Under the pieces are notes generated by a model. It made no database searches, was not told the DNA's origin, and was given only the letters and a program-made list of their open reading frames with translations. A DNA stretch of 64,000 bases. Origin: Varanus komodoensis. Taxonomy: Eukaryota; Chordata; Lepidosauria; Squamata; Varanidae. The stretch is from assembly GCF_004798865.1 (NCBI RefSeq), contig NW_025335438.1, positions 13,814,508-13,878,507 on the forward strand. The letters run 5' to 3'. The position numbers were made by a program, and so were the translations under genes. Shown here one piece after another: positions 32,757 through 43,268 of the stretch (position 1 is the first letter of the stretch; each line of letters starts with the position of its first letter).

Positions 32757-35700
32757 ATAAGGCTGGAAGTGACTTGGAAGATATTGTTATGGAATACCTC
32801 TGCATTATCCAAAGAAAATGACATTTAATGAATATGAATCCTTCCACTGTCAGGCTATATTACTGTTGAGGTGGTTCTGACAAACTGAGAATTAATGACA
32901 TGTTTCATAATTTGGAAATGACCCTCTCTGCGCAATGTCCAAACTCAGCAATAAAGCAGGCTAGTACCCTGAACTGGATGAACATCAGATCTGTGTCAGA
33001 TCTGAAGTCAGCCTTGTAGATAAACATAAGGAAACCCAGCATTCACTGGTGTTGGCCAGGACTATGGTGTTTCTCCTTGAGATACATGTGCACAAAATTA
33101 GCACCCTTGGCTCACATGCTCCATCATTGGAGAGTCATGTACTAGGGGGAATTACTTACATGTAAACATTGTAATTGCTGTGGTAATTAAAATATGACAT
33201 AGCAATCACTGAGGTGTGATAGAACAGGCAAATTCATTCTAATACAACAAACATAATGAGAACTTCCAAAGAATGCAGTAAAAAAAGTGTTCATATAAAA
33301 GAAGAAACAATAAATCAATGTGGATGGGCAGAGCTTCTAGGGTAGGTCAATGATTAGGATGGGATAATTATCAAAAAAAATATAATGTGATATTGAGAAC
33401 ATTGAGAACCATAGCAGCAATTATTATTATTATTAATTGTATTATTGCAGTGTCTAAACTTTAGATGGTACTTTACAAAGGGCTACCTCACCCCCTCAGA
33501 CACAAATATTTGTTCAAGTAATTTTCTTCTTTTCATCTAAGCTTGATGCATGCGTTTATGAGAGAGCAGATCCAAATTTAGAAGGAAATTAGTATAAATT
33601 TCTGCAAATATTAAAATTATTCTTTGGATCATGGAACTAAACAAACAAATCATTGACCAATGTCTTCCACCTGCCCCCTCTGTACATAGATCATGAAACT
33701 GGGATACAGAGTGTATAAAAATGTTTAGCCTAATCATTCATTAATGACAGTGACTTATGTCCTTAGTGCAGTTGATTTGTTTCCTCGGTTTTAAAAGTAG
33801 ATTATTTCCATGGTGCAGGCTTAGTGTAAGCTGCTGAGAAACCACGAGCACTGCACTTCAGCCTGAGTTTGGGACATTCGCCAAGGGTAATCTGATTAAA
33901 AGAGCTTTAAAACACACACACACAACAGCAACAACAACGACAACGACTTTCTGCTGCTCTTTGGCCAGATAGAATGGGGCCAAAAATTGCTTTTTCAAGG
34001 CAAACTGTTCTGCCTGAGCAGAATTAAAAGCATGATAAGCAGCATCACAGGAATGATTCTTTTTGATAGACTTGCAACTGGATAAACAAAGCATCTGTTA
34101 CAGATCCACAAGCAAGTTCACGATGCTGTTTTTGCTTGTTTGTTTTTCTTTTAACCATGTTTGATTACTGCATAGGTGTGAGGCTCTGAGGCCTTGTCTT
34201 TATCTGAAAGAATCCAAAATGTTTCCTAAAAAGAAAGAAAGAAAGAAAAGTGAGACACACTCTCACACAATCGTTTTGCTTTCTTGTCCTCACTCCCAAC
34301 ATTTACAAATATTTTAGTTGAAATGCAGTTGTTTGTGATGTGCACGAAGTACCATTCTCCTGCAAAATTTACAAGCTGTATATTGTTCAAAAATTATTAT
34401 CCAAACTCAGATCTTGGTTAATTTAGGAAAAAAGTGTAATATTAATTAAATACTTCATGGTTGCACAGCTCATCTTGTGCTGTTACTGGATTTTTATTTT
34501 TCCTTGTTAAGCCATATTTGTATTCTTCTGGAGCACTGAAGTAACAAAAAGGATTCTTTCTTGTTTAACAATTTCTGGAGGTCTGAGCATAGCAGATTAC
34601 CTTGATTTCCTCTAACAGTATTGGGCAGGGGGGTGGGGCTGCTGCTACATCAAAGTGTGTCTGCAGCACATAATCGGCTTCCATGTTTCCATGTGCATCC
34701 AGCCTTCAGAGCAGCATCTTTCAGTTGTGCTAGGCCCATTTGTGGTGAGAAGTAAATATATGTCATCTGTTGCTTCTGAAACAGCTGTCTTAGCTATGCT
34801 TTCTCCCCCAATACTGAATATTCTTTTCCATTCTGTTGCTTCAAAGGATGCCACTGTAAAGAGAAATGCAGAGGGAATTAAATTGCATCACATTTTAGCC
34901 TCTTTTTCTAAGAGTAGTAAATAATATAGCAGATTAAGGGAAATTGTAGGGCAGCCCAAACTGTAATTTTCTTCAAATAAACACCAGTGTGAAGAATTTC
35001 ACCCAGAATTTGGCATTTATCTTTTATTCATGGATGTGGGTCACAATATACATTGCATTAAGTCCTTTTAGCTCATGTAGATACATACATCTTTGTGGTT
35101 TCCAGGAATACCATGACAACCTTTCTAAACTGACATTCCTTTGAAGGAACCATCTTTGCTCCCCTGCTGCCCCCCGCCCACCGTTCTTCTTTTGCCTCTC
35201 CGTCTGTTTCCCCACAAACCCATCTCATATTATCAGCAGCCAATTTTAAATTAATCCCATAGTTATAGATTAAAATGTGGATTGTATCTAACATAAACAT
35301 TTGTTAACTTTGATTCTTAAAATTTTGCCTAGAAAACATGACCTTATATTGTCTGCAAAATCAACAAAAATCAACAAAACTTGCTGAAAAGTATAGGCAG
35401 GATTCTCAGAAATAGTTTGGAACAGAAGATAGTGAAGCATTAAAAGAACTAACTGGTCTAACACACCTGAAGGAGCAATGGATACAGAAGGAGAGTATCT
35501 TTCTGGGAGATCTATGCTTGCTAGAAATGAATTGGAGGTGGAGGGGAGTATGTACTCTTGGTGACTGATTTGATAAATTAAAAGATCTTAGTATGTTTGG
35601 CTAAACAATGTTTTAAAAGGTTGATTAAGGGCCTGATCTTGTGCATGTTTAGACAGAGAAAAGCCCACATTTCTGCCTAAAGATGCATAAGTTTGTGCCT

Positions 35701-36479
35701 TCATTCTTTTTACTAAGCACTGTTTTCTGGACATTTTTCGGTTTGTAAATTCTGTATGACTGCAATTGATGTTCATTGTTACATGACAGTCAGTCACCTA
35801 GAGAGGGTCTCGCCTATCAAATATGTCTGTCCAAATGGGACCAGCACTCACCTGTATCATCTCATGAGCTGGAGCAAAATGTGGGTGCTGGAAGCAGAGT
35901 GAGTGCGCTGAGAGGAAGCAGGTCTAATTTTTATTCTCAGCTTTGCAGTGCCCTCATTATTTCTGTAGGAACACCCCCTGGAAGCAATGTGCCTGTTGCC
36001 CTATAAGGGCAACTACAATGACATGCAAAAGGCAGAGTTGTTTTGTGCAAAAGCATGTTCAGGATGAAATAGCAGCTTTGGGGTAAACGATTTCTGGTGG
36101 GAAAGGGATGAGAAGAAAGGATCACAACAGCCCTCTAACCAACTTTCTGTGAAGAAAGTGAAGTGGCAAGGTTCTAATCAAGTTTTTAAGCTGCATGCAG
36201 ATTGTCACACTTGGCTTGACTCTCTCATACTAGCTTAGCTGATTCCTCAAGTTGTTTTCATTATGATGAATAAATGTTGCTCAACATGGTAGGAAAACCT
36301 TCAGATGATGAAACAAAGAAAGTGGCTAATCACATAATACACCTCAGTTTTCAAATCAGGCTATCCTGACAGTCAGATGGATGCTGAACGGATCAATGGC
36401 TGGAGCTGCTTGCCCTTTTGTATATCCAAACATTGATGCTTGTGCATGTTTCGAGGTTTTCTGCAAAAGAGATGCTCTT
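32753..36479. other. Repeat-poor unannotated DNA
   Basis: No gene or transposon remnant recognised. It contains short simple tracts such as (CA)n near 33911-33923 and (AAAG)n near 34229-34248. Open frames are short and anonymous. Confidence 0.45.
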
Positions 36480-36950
36480 TCACTTGAGTAACATTGCAAA
36501 GTCATTATTTAACTTTATGCCAAAATAAGAATTATAGCTATTAAAACAGACCACAAAACTGCCAAAAATGAACATTGTCCTAAGTATTGCCAAGAAAATA
36601 ATCTCCTGTGGAATTGTGCTACCCGTGGGGCTCAAAATGCCCACAAAGATCCTCAAAAACAACAGTGCACGTTTTCTTAGTTTTCTTCTGTGACTTATTG
36701 CTTGCCTGCCTTTGGACACTGTACTTGACTTCTGTAGCAGAGCTCCAAAAGCTGGATGAGCTTCCATATGTTGCCTAGGCAACTGACAGTGCTTGCTGTT
36801 ATTCAAACACTGTGAGCTTGCCCAGTTACTTGAATAATTCAGAGATCCTGTCTCTCTTGCCATACATTGCTGCATCCATGGGCAGACGACACACGGAAGT
36901 ACCGCTTCCTTTCTGCACTTGGGCAACTGGCAAACTTCACTCAATTCCAT
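36480..36950 (-). other. 156-codon open frame, probably chance
   Basis: The longest frame in the window not explained by a transposon: ATG at 36950, start MELSEVCQLPKCRKEAVLPC. The first third is Cys-rich, but the spacing matches no zinc finger that I know. There is no signal peptide or domain. A frame of this length is within what chance gives across 64 kb in six frames. I list it so that it can be tested, not as a gene. Confidence 0.12.
36770..36783. promoter_or_regulatory. Perfect X-box (RFX-type) palindrome
   Basis: GTTGCCTAGGCAAC is a perfect 14-bp palindrome matching the X-box bound by RFX factors (two half-sites GTTGCC/GGCAAC with a 2-base spacer). I see no nearby transcription start or exon to link it to, so function is unproven. 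Confidence 0.45.
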
Positions 36951-37025
36951 CTCCCAGCTTCTAGTCCACAGTGCAGTATCCGAAGAGCCAGTATTACAGA
37001 AAGTTCACCTGTCTAAATTGTTAAC

Positions 37026-37331
37026 ATGTATGATGTATCAGTTTGTGTGAAGACTGATTCCCCAGATTTCAAAATAATTCAGCAAGATCCCACAAGAACA
37101 GAAGCTACTTCATCACTTGCCTACAGGACCAACATGCCCAAAGTGATTAAGTATGAACTCCTTAAGCTCAAGAGTCACCACCAATTAAAGGAAGGAGGTG
37201 TCTTGGAACTAACTGAACAAGAATGCACCACCAAATGGTTCATGTATGAAGTGAAAGCTACAGTGCTTCACAAAACAGAACTTACCACAAAGCTAAGGGA
37301 GATCCATACAATATTGCATAAAATTATTTAA
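37026..37331 (+). other. 101-codon open frame, probably chance
   Basis: ATG at 37026, start MYDVSVCVKTDSPDFKIIQQ, end TAA at 37331. It is divergent from the 156-codon frame, with 75 bases between them. No domain recognised; the middle is Lys/Leu-rich. Chance is the simplest explanation. Confidence 0.12.
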
Positions 37332-37519
37332 CTTGTCTGTGCTGAACTGCTTCCATGGCATAAGCATGGCATGCTCGTCTTTGCTGGGTTCATGCTAGAA
37401 CAACTTATGGCTGCCTCCTAGCTAACAATACAGGTTCAAAGTTTTGTGGTTGACATGCAGTGCCCTAAACAACTTGGTAACCATGATGCCTAGCTGACCA
37501 TTCTCCTCTCCCTTGGTTG

Positions 37520-37835
37520 ACCATCAAAATTTTCTGAGGAGGCCTTTCTGGGCATTCTGTGACTAATGGAATGTTATCAGGTGGTGATGTGTAAGCAAGC
37601 CCCATTGGTGGCACCAGCCTTTTGGAACCCTCTTCCACCTGTGGCCTCAGAAGCAGAAATGGTGACAAGTTATCAGTACCTCTTGAAAACATTCTTGTTC
37701 ACACAGGCTATCCCTGATTTGTAAGGGATTCTTTTTCTTGTTAATTTGTTGTGATGTTTTAATTGCTTTTAGGATGACTGCATTTTAATACGCACTGCAT
37801 AGATATTCTAGTGTATTAAGCACTATATAAGATAA
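37520..37835 (+). mobile_element. L2-clade LINE 3' fragment
   Basis: Translated on the plus strand it keeps the L2 C-terminal signature VAPAFWNPLPP followed by YQYLLKTFLFTQAIPD (compare APxLWNSLPPE ... FKKxLKTFLFRQAF), then a T-rich 3' UTR. It is 5' truncated and old. Confidence 0.7.
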
Positions 37836-37844
37836 CTAAATAGA

Positions 37845-38078
37845 CAGCACTTTGGCCTTTGGGATCTTCCAACTGTATGATGGACAACTGGGATTAAGGA
37901 AAGTTGGGTTCTAGTGCCCATTCAGCCATGATGCTTACTGGGTGACTTTGGACCAGTGAGTCTAACCTACCTTACAGGACTCTTGCGAGGATAAAATGGA
38001 AAGGAGGAAGAGGAGGCTCGTGTATGTTGCCTTGGGCTTCTTGGACATCAAACATGCTAACATTTAATAAATAAATAA
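37845..38078 (+). mobile_element. tRNA-derived SINE, family 2, copy 2
   Basis: It has AGTTGGGTTCTAGTGCCCATTC (B-box region), CAGCCATGATGCTTACTGGGTGAC, TTACAGGACTCTTGCGAGGATAAAATGG, and the tail ending in AATAAATAAATAA. Same orientation as copies 1 and 3. It adjoins the L2 fragment upstream and a CR1 fragment downstream. Confidence 0.75.
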
Positions 38079-38089
38079 TCAATCTCTGT

Positions 38090-38525
38090 TGGAACTGATG
38101 TTTCAAACTTGTTTGCAAATGATCCAGTTATCAATGAATGAGGTAGCCAAGTGTGCAGATGGCACCAAATTATTCAGGAAAATAAAAACAAAACATGAAT
38201 TGTGAGGAGGTCCAGAAAGTCTCACTAAGCAGGGTGAATGTGCAATCAGATGGCAACTACCTTAGTTATAGACAAGTCCCTGTGAAGTACCTTGCATATA
38301 TATTGCTGGAGTTTGAGCTGGTCATGACTGTCCAGGAAAGGGACCTTGGTGTGTTGGAGGTTAGTGCTATGAAAATGTTGAGCTGGTGTATTGCAGCTGT
38401 GGGACTGCAGGGGATTGCTAAGAAGATATCAATACTAAAAGTGCTAATATCGTGCCATTATGCAAATCTGTGGTGCCCTACATTTGGAATACTCTGCATA
38501 ATTCAACTAATTCAACTGATATGAA
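38090..38525 (+). mobile_element. Old CR1 ORF2 fragment
   Basis: The plus strand retains GAGGTAGCCAAGTGTGCAGATGGCACCAAATTATTC (reads EVAKCADGTKLF, compare FADDTK), GAAAGGGACCTTGGTGTG (ERDLGV) and TTTGGAATACTCTG (compare LEYC). Frames are scrambled by many small indels. It is of similar age to the fragment at 17205. Confidence 0.6.
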
Positions 38526-40382
38526 CAACTAATATGGTTCATAGCAACATATTCTAGGTCTTGGTTTTGATTAGCTTGGTGCTTCTATTATTCTAAAACA
38601 TTAATACTTCATTAAGAAGGAACAGGTGTGGAGACAATGTTATCTTCTGTCTTAGGTGGGGCAACAACAGGAGATTCAGAGCCATTTGTGCTCTCCAGAA
38701 CCCACTTGTGGACCATATTGTGAACTGAGGAGGGAAAGTAAAGGGGGGGGTGCATAAAGTAAAATGGCACCATAGCTGCTATAAAGTGCTCAAAAGGTCA
38801 AAATTAGTTTACAAACTAGCTAAGCTGAAATGCTTTTGATACTCTATAGCAACTCCAAGCACTCTTTTGCTTTGTATTTTAAAGAGGGAAAATAAAATTT
38901 CAGGCATGGCAACTGACCTGTGTTCTATCACCATGAATCTAAATAAAATTCCTTCAGAAGAGCAGTGGAAATGTGCTATTTCAGCCATCAACCACAAATG
39001 CAATGGAATATTGATGATAATTATTACAGATGGACCTCTTCTACTCATGAAAAGGCCCCCTGCATAAACACAATTTCTCCTTCCATGAAAGAAAAAGTTC
39101 CTCCATTCATGGAGGAAAAAAAAAATGTTTCAGGTAATTCTGTTCAGATCTTGTTATAGTTGATGCTTTTGTTAGTAATAACAAAACAAACAGCACTGAA
39201 GTCTGTTTCTCTTTATGAACCAACCAATTCAAAATAACATTTTAAATGTATCAGAGTATTCGACCCTTTTTATTTTTGATTTTTAATTTTACCTTAAAAA
39301 TTCGATGTATCATCTTTAAAAAATTCCTCTGTAGTTTCACGTCCTTTAAAGACACAACACTGTAACTCTTAAAAAGAGATGTTCATGTCAAAAAGATGAC
39401 CTGCTGTTTGGGGAGGGAGGGAAGAAGAAATCATTAAAAGAGATTTCTCAATAAGCAAGGACATCTGTGATCTTGTATTGCTTGCAAAAGCACAAAAGCT
39501 GGTTGCTCCCCTGCCAAAGTGAAATGTCTGTGATCCCTAACCCCAAAGGGGGGTGGGGAGGAGAGAAGGAGAAAATTATGTGACAGCAGATCAGCTGCTC
39601 TTTGCTTCTTTTTTTAAAGAGCCGAGGTTGTTGCTATTTAACATATAACCCTCTGACCTTACTACTGCGGCTGCTTTGAAATACCAAGCTATTTAATTAT
39701 GCAAATTACAAACAGAGAAAAACATCAGAAGAATCTGGCTGGAAATTACCTTGTTTGACTGGAAATTAGTTGGCTTATTTGAACTCATAGGACGTTGTTT
39801 TTCAATGCTGAATCCTGGCTTGGTGCTTTGGCCCATTTGCATTATCTTACATCTCTGTGGGGCACTGGAAAGTGTTATCTCATCTATCATCCTTATGCCT
39901 AATTATTTTAAAAGACATCCTGTAGTGGGCACTAATGAATGGAATTCTTCTCAAATCCTAGCTCAAACGGAGCGAACAAACAATACATAATATCCATTTC
40001 ATCATTTCACATGCTGGTGAAGCCAAAATCATTATTATGCTTGTGAAACTGTCAACAGAACAAGAAACTTGCCATTCAGTTTCCTCCTTATTTTTCTGAA
40101 GTAGTCAACATAACCCAATTCTTTTGCTTCTGTGAAAGTGGACTGCTGAACATTTGTGCTTCAATACATTTGTTGGCTTCTAAAGACTATCAGTTACGCA
40201 CTGCTTTGATGGAGGATGAATGGAAGAGCTGGCATGATAGCCAGAACTTTCTGAAGGGAAATGAGGGTACCGTACATTTGTGCTAATGCTCAACCAGGCG
40301 GGCACTAAAGGAGAGTGAATTAGTACTACGGAAGAAAAGATCTATTTTCCCCAATATTGTTCTCTATGGAAGCTTTGCCACA
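38526..40382. other. Unannotated DNA, possible conserved block
   Basis: No gene or transposon seen. About 39590-40010 is free of repeats and of balanced complexity, and includes an octamer site (ATGCAAAT, 39699-39706) next to TTTAATTA, which looks like regulatory DNA. This is an impression, not a demonstration. Confidence 0.4.
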
Positions 40383-40700
40383 TTGGGTTGTATCCAGTGT
40401 TCAGCTAGCAGAAGTGCAGGAGGTGGCATTGTCCAGCTAGTGCTTTCACAACTGCTAACAGAACAAGTAGCACAACTAGTGCTAGCAGCACCTCATTTAA
40501 TTAAGCCTAATTGAATCATAATAAGTTGTGTAATAGCTGGCAGTAGAAAGATGTGTGAAGCTTGCATAAGTGGAATCAAAGCATTGGATCTGACACTTGC
40601 ACAAGGATGTAAATAGCATTTCCACAAGTGGGAGAAACTTTGTGCTAGCACAGTGGGAACAACCTATTGACTCTTGTACAGGCAGCTTGTTTTTAAATCG
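40383..40700. repeat. Possible old foldback MITE
   Basis: It opens TTGGGTTGTATCCAGTG and has repeated AGCTAGCAGAAGTG / CTAGTGCTAGCAG / TGTGCTAGCACAG motifs, suggesting a decayed palindromic family common in reptiles. The ends are not clear and I found no target duplication. Confidence 0.28.
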
Positions 40701-41045
40701 CCACCTACATGCAGTGGAAGTTAGCTACTTTTCTTTCAGTTACATATGGTCTGGAAAATGTATAATGTTGTACAGGGGTCATTGTTCTGAAGTCACAAAA
40801 GAAGCATTGTACCAAGGCATCCTTTTCACATGTTTGTATACAGAGGAAACCTTGTATACTGCGGGTTAGTTCACTACATCTTGATCTCTTGCATGCAAAC
40901 CACACAGATTTTTTTCTTTGATCAGTGTTTATTGACTGATCCTTGTATGTTTTAAGAGAAAGTCTTCATTTTTATAGTTATTTCCTAAGCAAACCTGGAA
41001 AATCTGCATTTAAAGCTTTCAGTGAATTCTAAAACAAACAAGACA
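40701..41045. other. Unannotated DNA
   Basis: Nothing recognisable. Confidence 0.5.
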
Positions 41046-41160
41046 TTCTCTTATTTATTTCATTTTTAAGTTATTTATGTTCGTGCAACCTTTCTTTCGG
41101 GGAGCTCAAGGCGGTTCAGTGGCGTATGGTCTACCTTCCAGGCATTGACCTTACCCAGAT
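41046..41160 (-). repeat. SINE family 2 / L2-type 3' tail fragment
   Basis: The minus strand reads AACCGCCTTGAGCTCCCCGAAAGAAAGG and ends in AATGAAATAAATAAG, the ending shared by squamate tRNA SINEs and L2 partners. It is 5' truncated. Confidence 0.55.
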
Positions 41161-42456
41161 CACTTAGTTGCAGTATGTTTGTTTCATGATGCACTTTTAC
41201 AAAAGAGGTGAGCCTTGTATTTTTTTTCCAGTGTAACATGAAGTCCACCAACTGTCAATGTCTTCACACACTTAGCATTCAGCAGCAGAATGTCTCTGAG
41301 CACATGGGAATTTATTTTTAAGAGCAGAACTAAGCAGACCTTTACACAATTCTGTTTTGTCATTTCCCTTAAATCTCTAACTTGTCTTTGAAGCCTGTGG
41401 TTTTACTTTAGTATGGGACAGGTTAAGTTCTTGAACATTTTTGGCACTTTTAGGAGTGAAGAGTATAAAAGGAGCAGCTGCATAAAAGCTGTATTCTTGG
41501 GGATATATTCTACAATCATTTGGGGTAGAGACTTACCTTTATCTAGGAGCTGGCAGAGGGTTTTCTGCAGTTTTTTCCATCCTTTAAAACAAAAAGGGCT
41601 TTGCTGCTGTAACTCAAATTGTATCAGAGCTACAATCAGAAGCCTGTTTGAATTATGTTCCTAGTACTATTTCCTCTAGAATAGCCAAATATTAACTGCC
41701 ATGCCACAGTGTTCTGTCATTCTCAAGGGCATTGCTTCATTTCTAAAGGCATTTCCAGTGGCTGTTCCTATTGCCTGGCCAGTCTAGCCATGGAAATGGA
41801 TTGACCCAATGGCTCATACACATGAGCAGTTCAATCCATGTAGACAAACATCACGTGACCACAGTAGATCAAACATGCACTCTTTGGGTCTGCATTCAAA
41901 CTGTGCATCTGTAGAATTCCAGGATTGTAAGACTGTGGGGATGGTGAAAGCACAAATGAAGTACCAAGTGGACAGTGATAGGATATTCATACTCGCTCCT
42001 ATCTCTGTACTGGCCAGTATAGTCCATAGTCTATAGAAGATCCTATATTATTTAGCTGATGGTTTGGTATTTACAATGAGTCAAACAGTGCCATTTCTAA
42101 AATTATGATAGAAGGTTGCCATGTTAGCAAAATACTGCAATACTAAGATTAAAAACTGGTGTACAATCATTTATTACAGTTGTGATAACAGTTTTCTTTG
42201 AATGCCACAGTGCTTAGCAAGGGTGTTGGGACAAGGAGGAGGCAGAACTATAGATGGCTCTAATATATGAGTCTGGATACTACACTTAACACGTATGGCC
42301 TTCTTCTGAGTGCCAACAACACCAGGATATGGGTCAGGATTGCTGGAAGCTGATAAAATATCTGGAAAATTTGCAAAGCAAACTAGATTGCAAAAGAATA
42401 ACATGGAATATTCTTTGGAATAGCAATTCTAGTGAACTTAATATGTACATCAGTCA
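41161..42456. other. Unannotated DNA
   Basis: No gene or repeat family recognised. Confidence 0.5.
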
Positions 42457-42552
42457 GTTGTTGTTGTTGTTGTTAGTTGCGAAGTTCTGTCCGACCCATC
42501 GCGACCCCATGAACAACATTCCTCCAGGCCTTCCTGTCCTCCACCATCCCAT
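42457..42552 (-). mobile_element. BovB LINE 3' end or BovB-tailed SINE fragment
   Basis: The plus strand reads (GTT)n, AGTTGCGAAGTTCTGTCCGAC, CCATCGCGACCCCATGAACA and CCTCCAGGCCTTCCTGTCCT. This is the reverse of the BovB 3' terminus known from ruminants and squamates (GTCCATGGGGTCGC...GTCGGACA...GACT), with an (AAC)n tail on the minus strand. Squamate Sauria SINEs borrow the same end, so it may be either. Only about 95 bases remain. Confidence 0.78.
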
Positions 42553-42874
42553 AAAGCTAAGAAACAAACTGGGATCGTATCCCCTACAATGCTTAGCAGT
42601 ACAAAATAAAGTGAAACTGAACTAAGCACTGCATAGCTGTTTCTACCTGCACATGGCAGTTTCTTCCAGTGTAAATATGGTGATGAAATCTATTCTAAGT
42701 ATCCTGATGGACCCTACTGCTATTATATTCACAATAGAGGCAAAACTAATATCTTAGAATATTTCTCAAAATCAGGATTACAGATGAAAAAGGCACTACA
42801 TAGGCATTTCAAGTCTTGTCAGGTTGCCCATAAATTGTTGGATACTTGTTTAATCTGTTAGCTTTATTTAGGTG

Positions 42875-43268
42875 GCTCTGTGGTCAACATCGAAGGTCTT
42901 CCTCTGAGTGCCAGCAACAACGGGGGAAGGTCTTCTCAGTGATTTTCCCCCAAGTGAGGAGTGATTTTTGTCATCGCTTCTGTGCCAGATTAAGACACTT
43001 TGCTGAGGCATGGAAAAATATCTAAGGGTTAGCTAATGACTTGGTAGCACCTGCCTGGTGTTCTTTAACTGGCCTATTATGAATTTGCCTGCTAAATCGT
43101 TTCATCATTTTGAAACATTTTGTATATGGAATGTTTTGTTTTGTATATGGAATATTTTATGGTTGTTTTATTGTATCATGGTATTATTTGCAAACTGTTG
43201 TAAATAGCTCAGAGGTCTTCAGCTGTTAGGTGGTATGGAAATTAAAGAAATAGTTCAGTAAAATAAAT
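42875..43268 (+). mobile_element. L2-clade LINE 3' fragment
   Basis: The weakly coding front (GACTTCTGCCACCG-like traces around 42955-43010) is followed by a long T-rich 3' UTR and the L2 ending GTTGTAAATAGCTCAGAGG...TTAGGTGGTATGGAAATTAAAGAAAT (compare the GGGCGGTATAGAAATTAAATAAAT ending of squamate L2). Confidence 0.6.
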
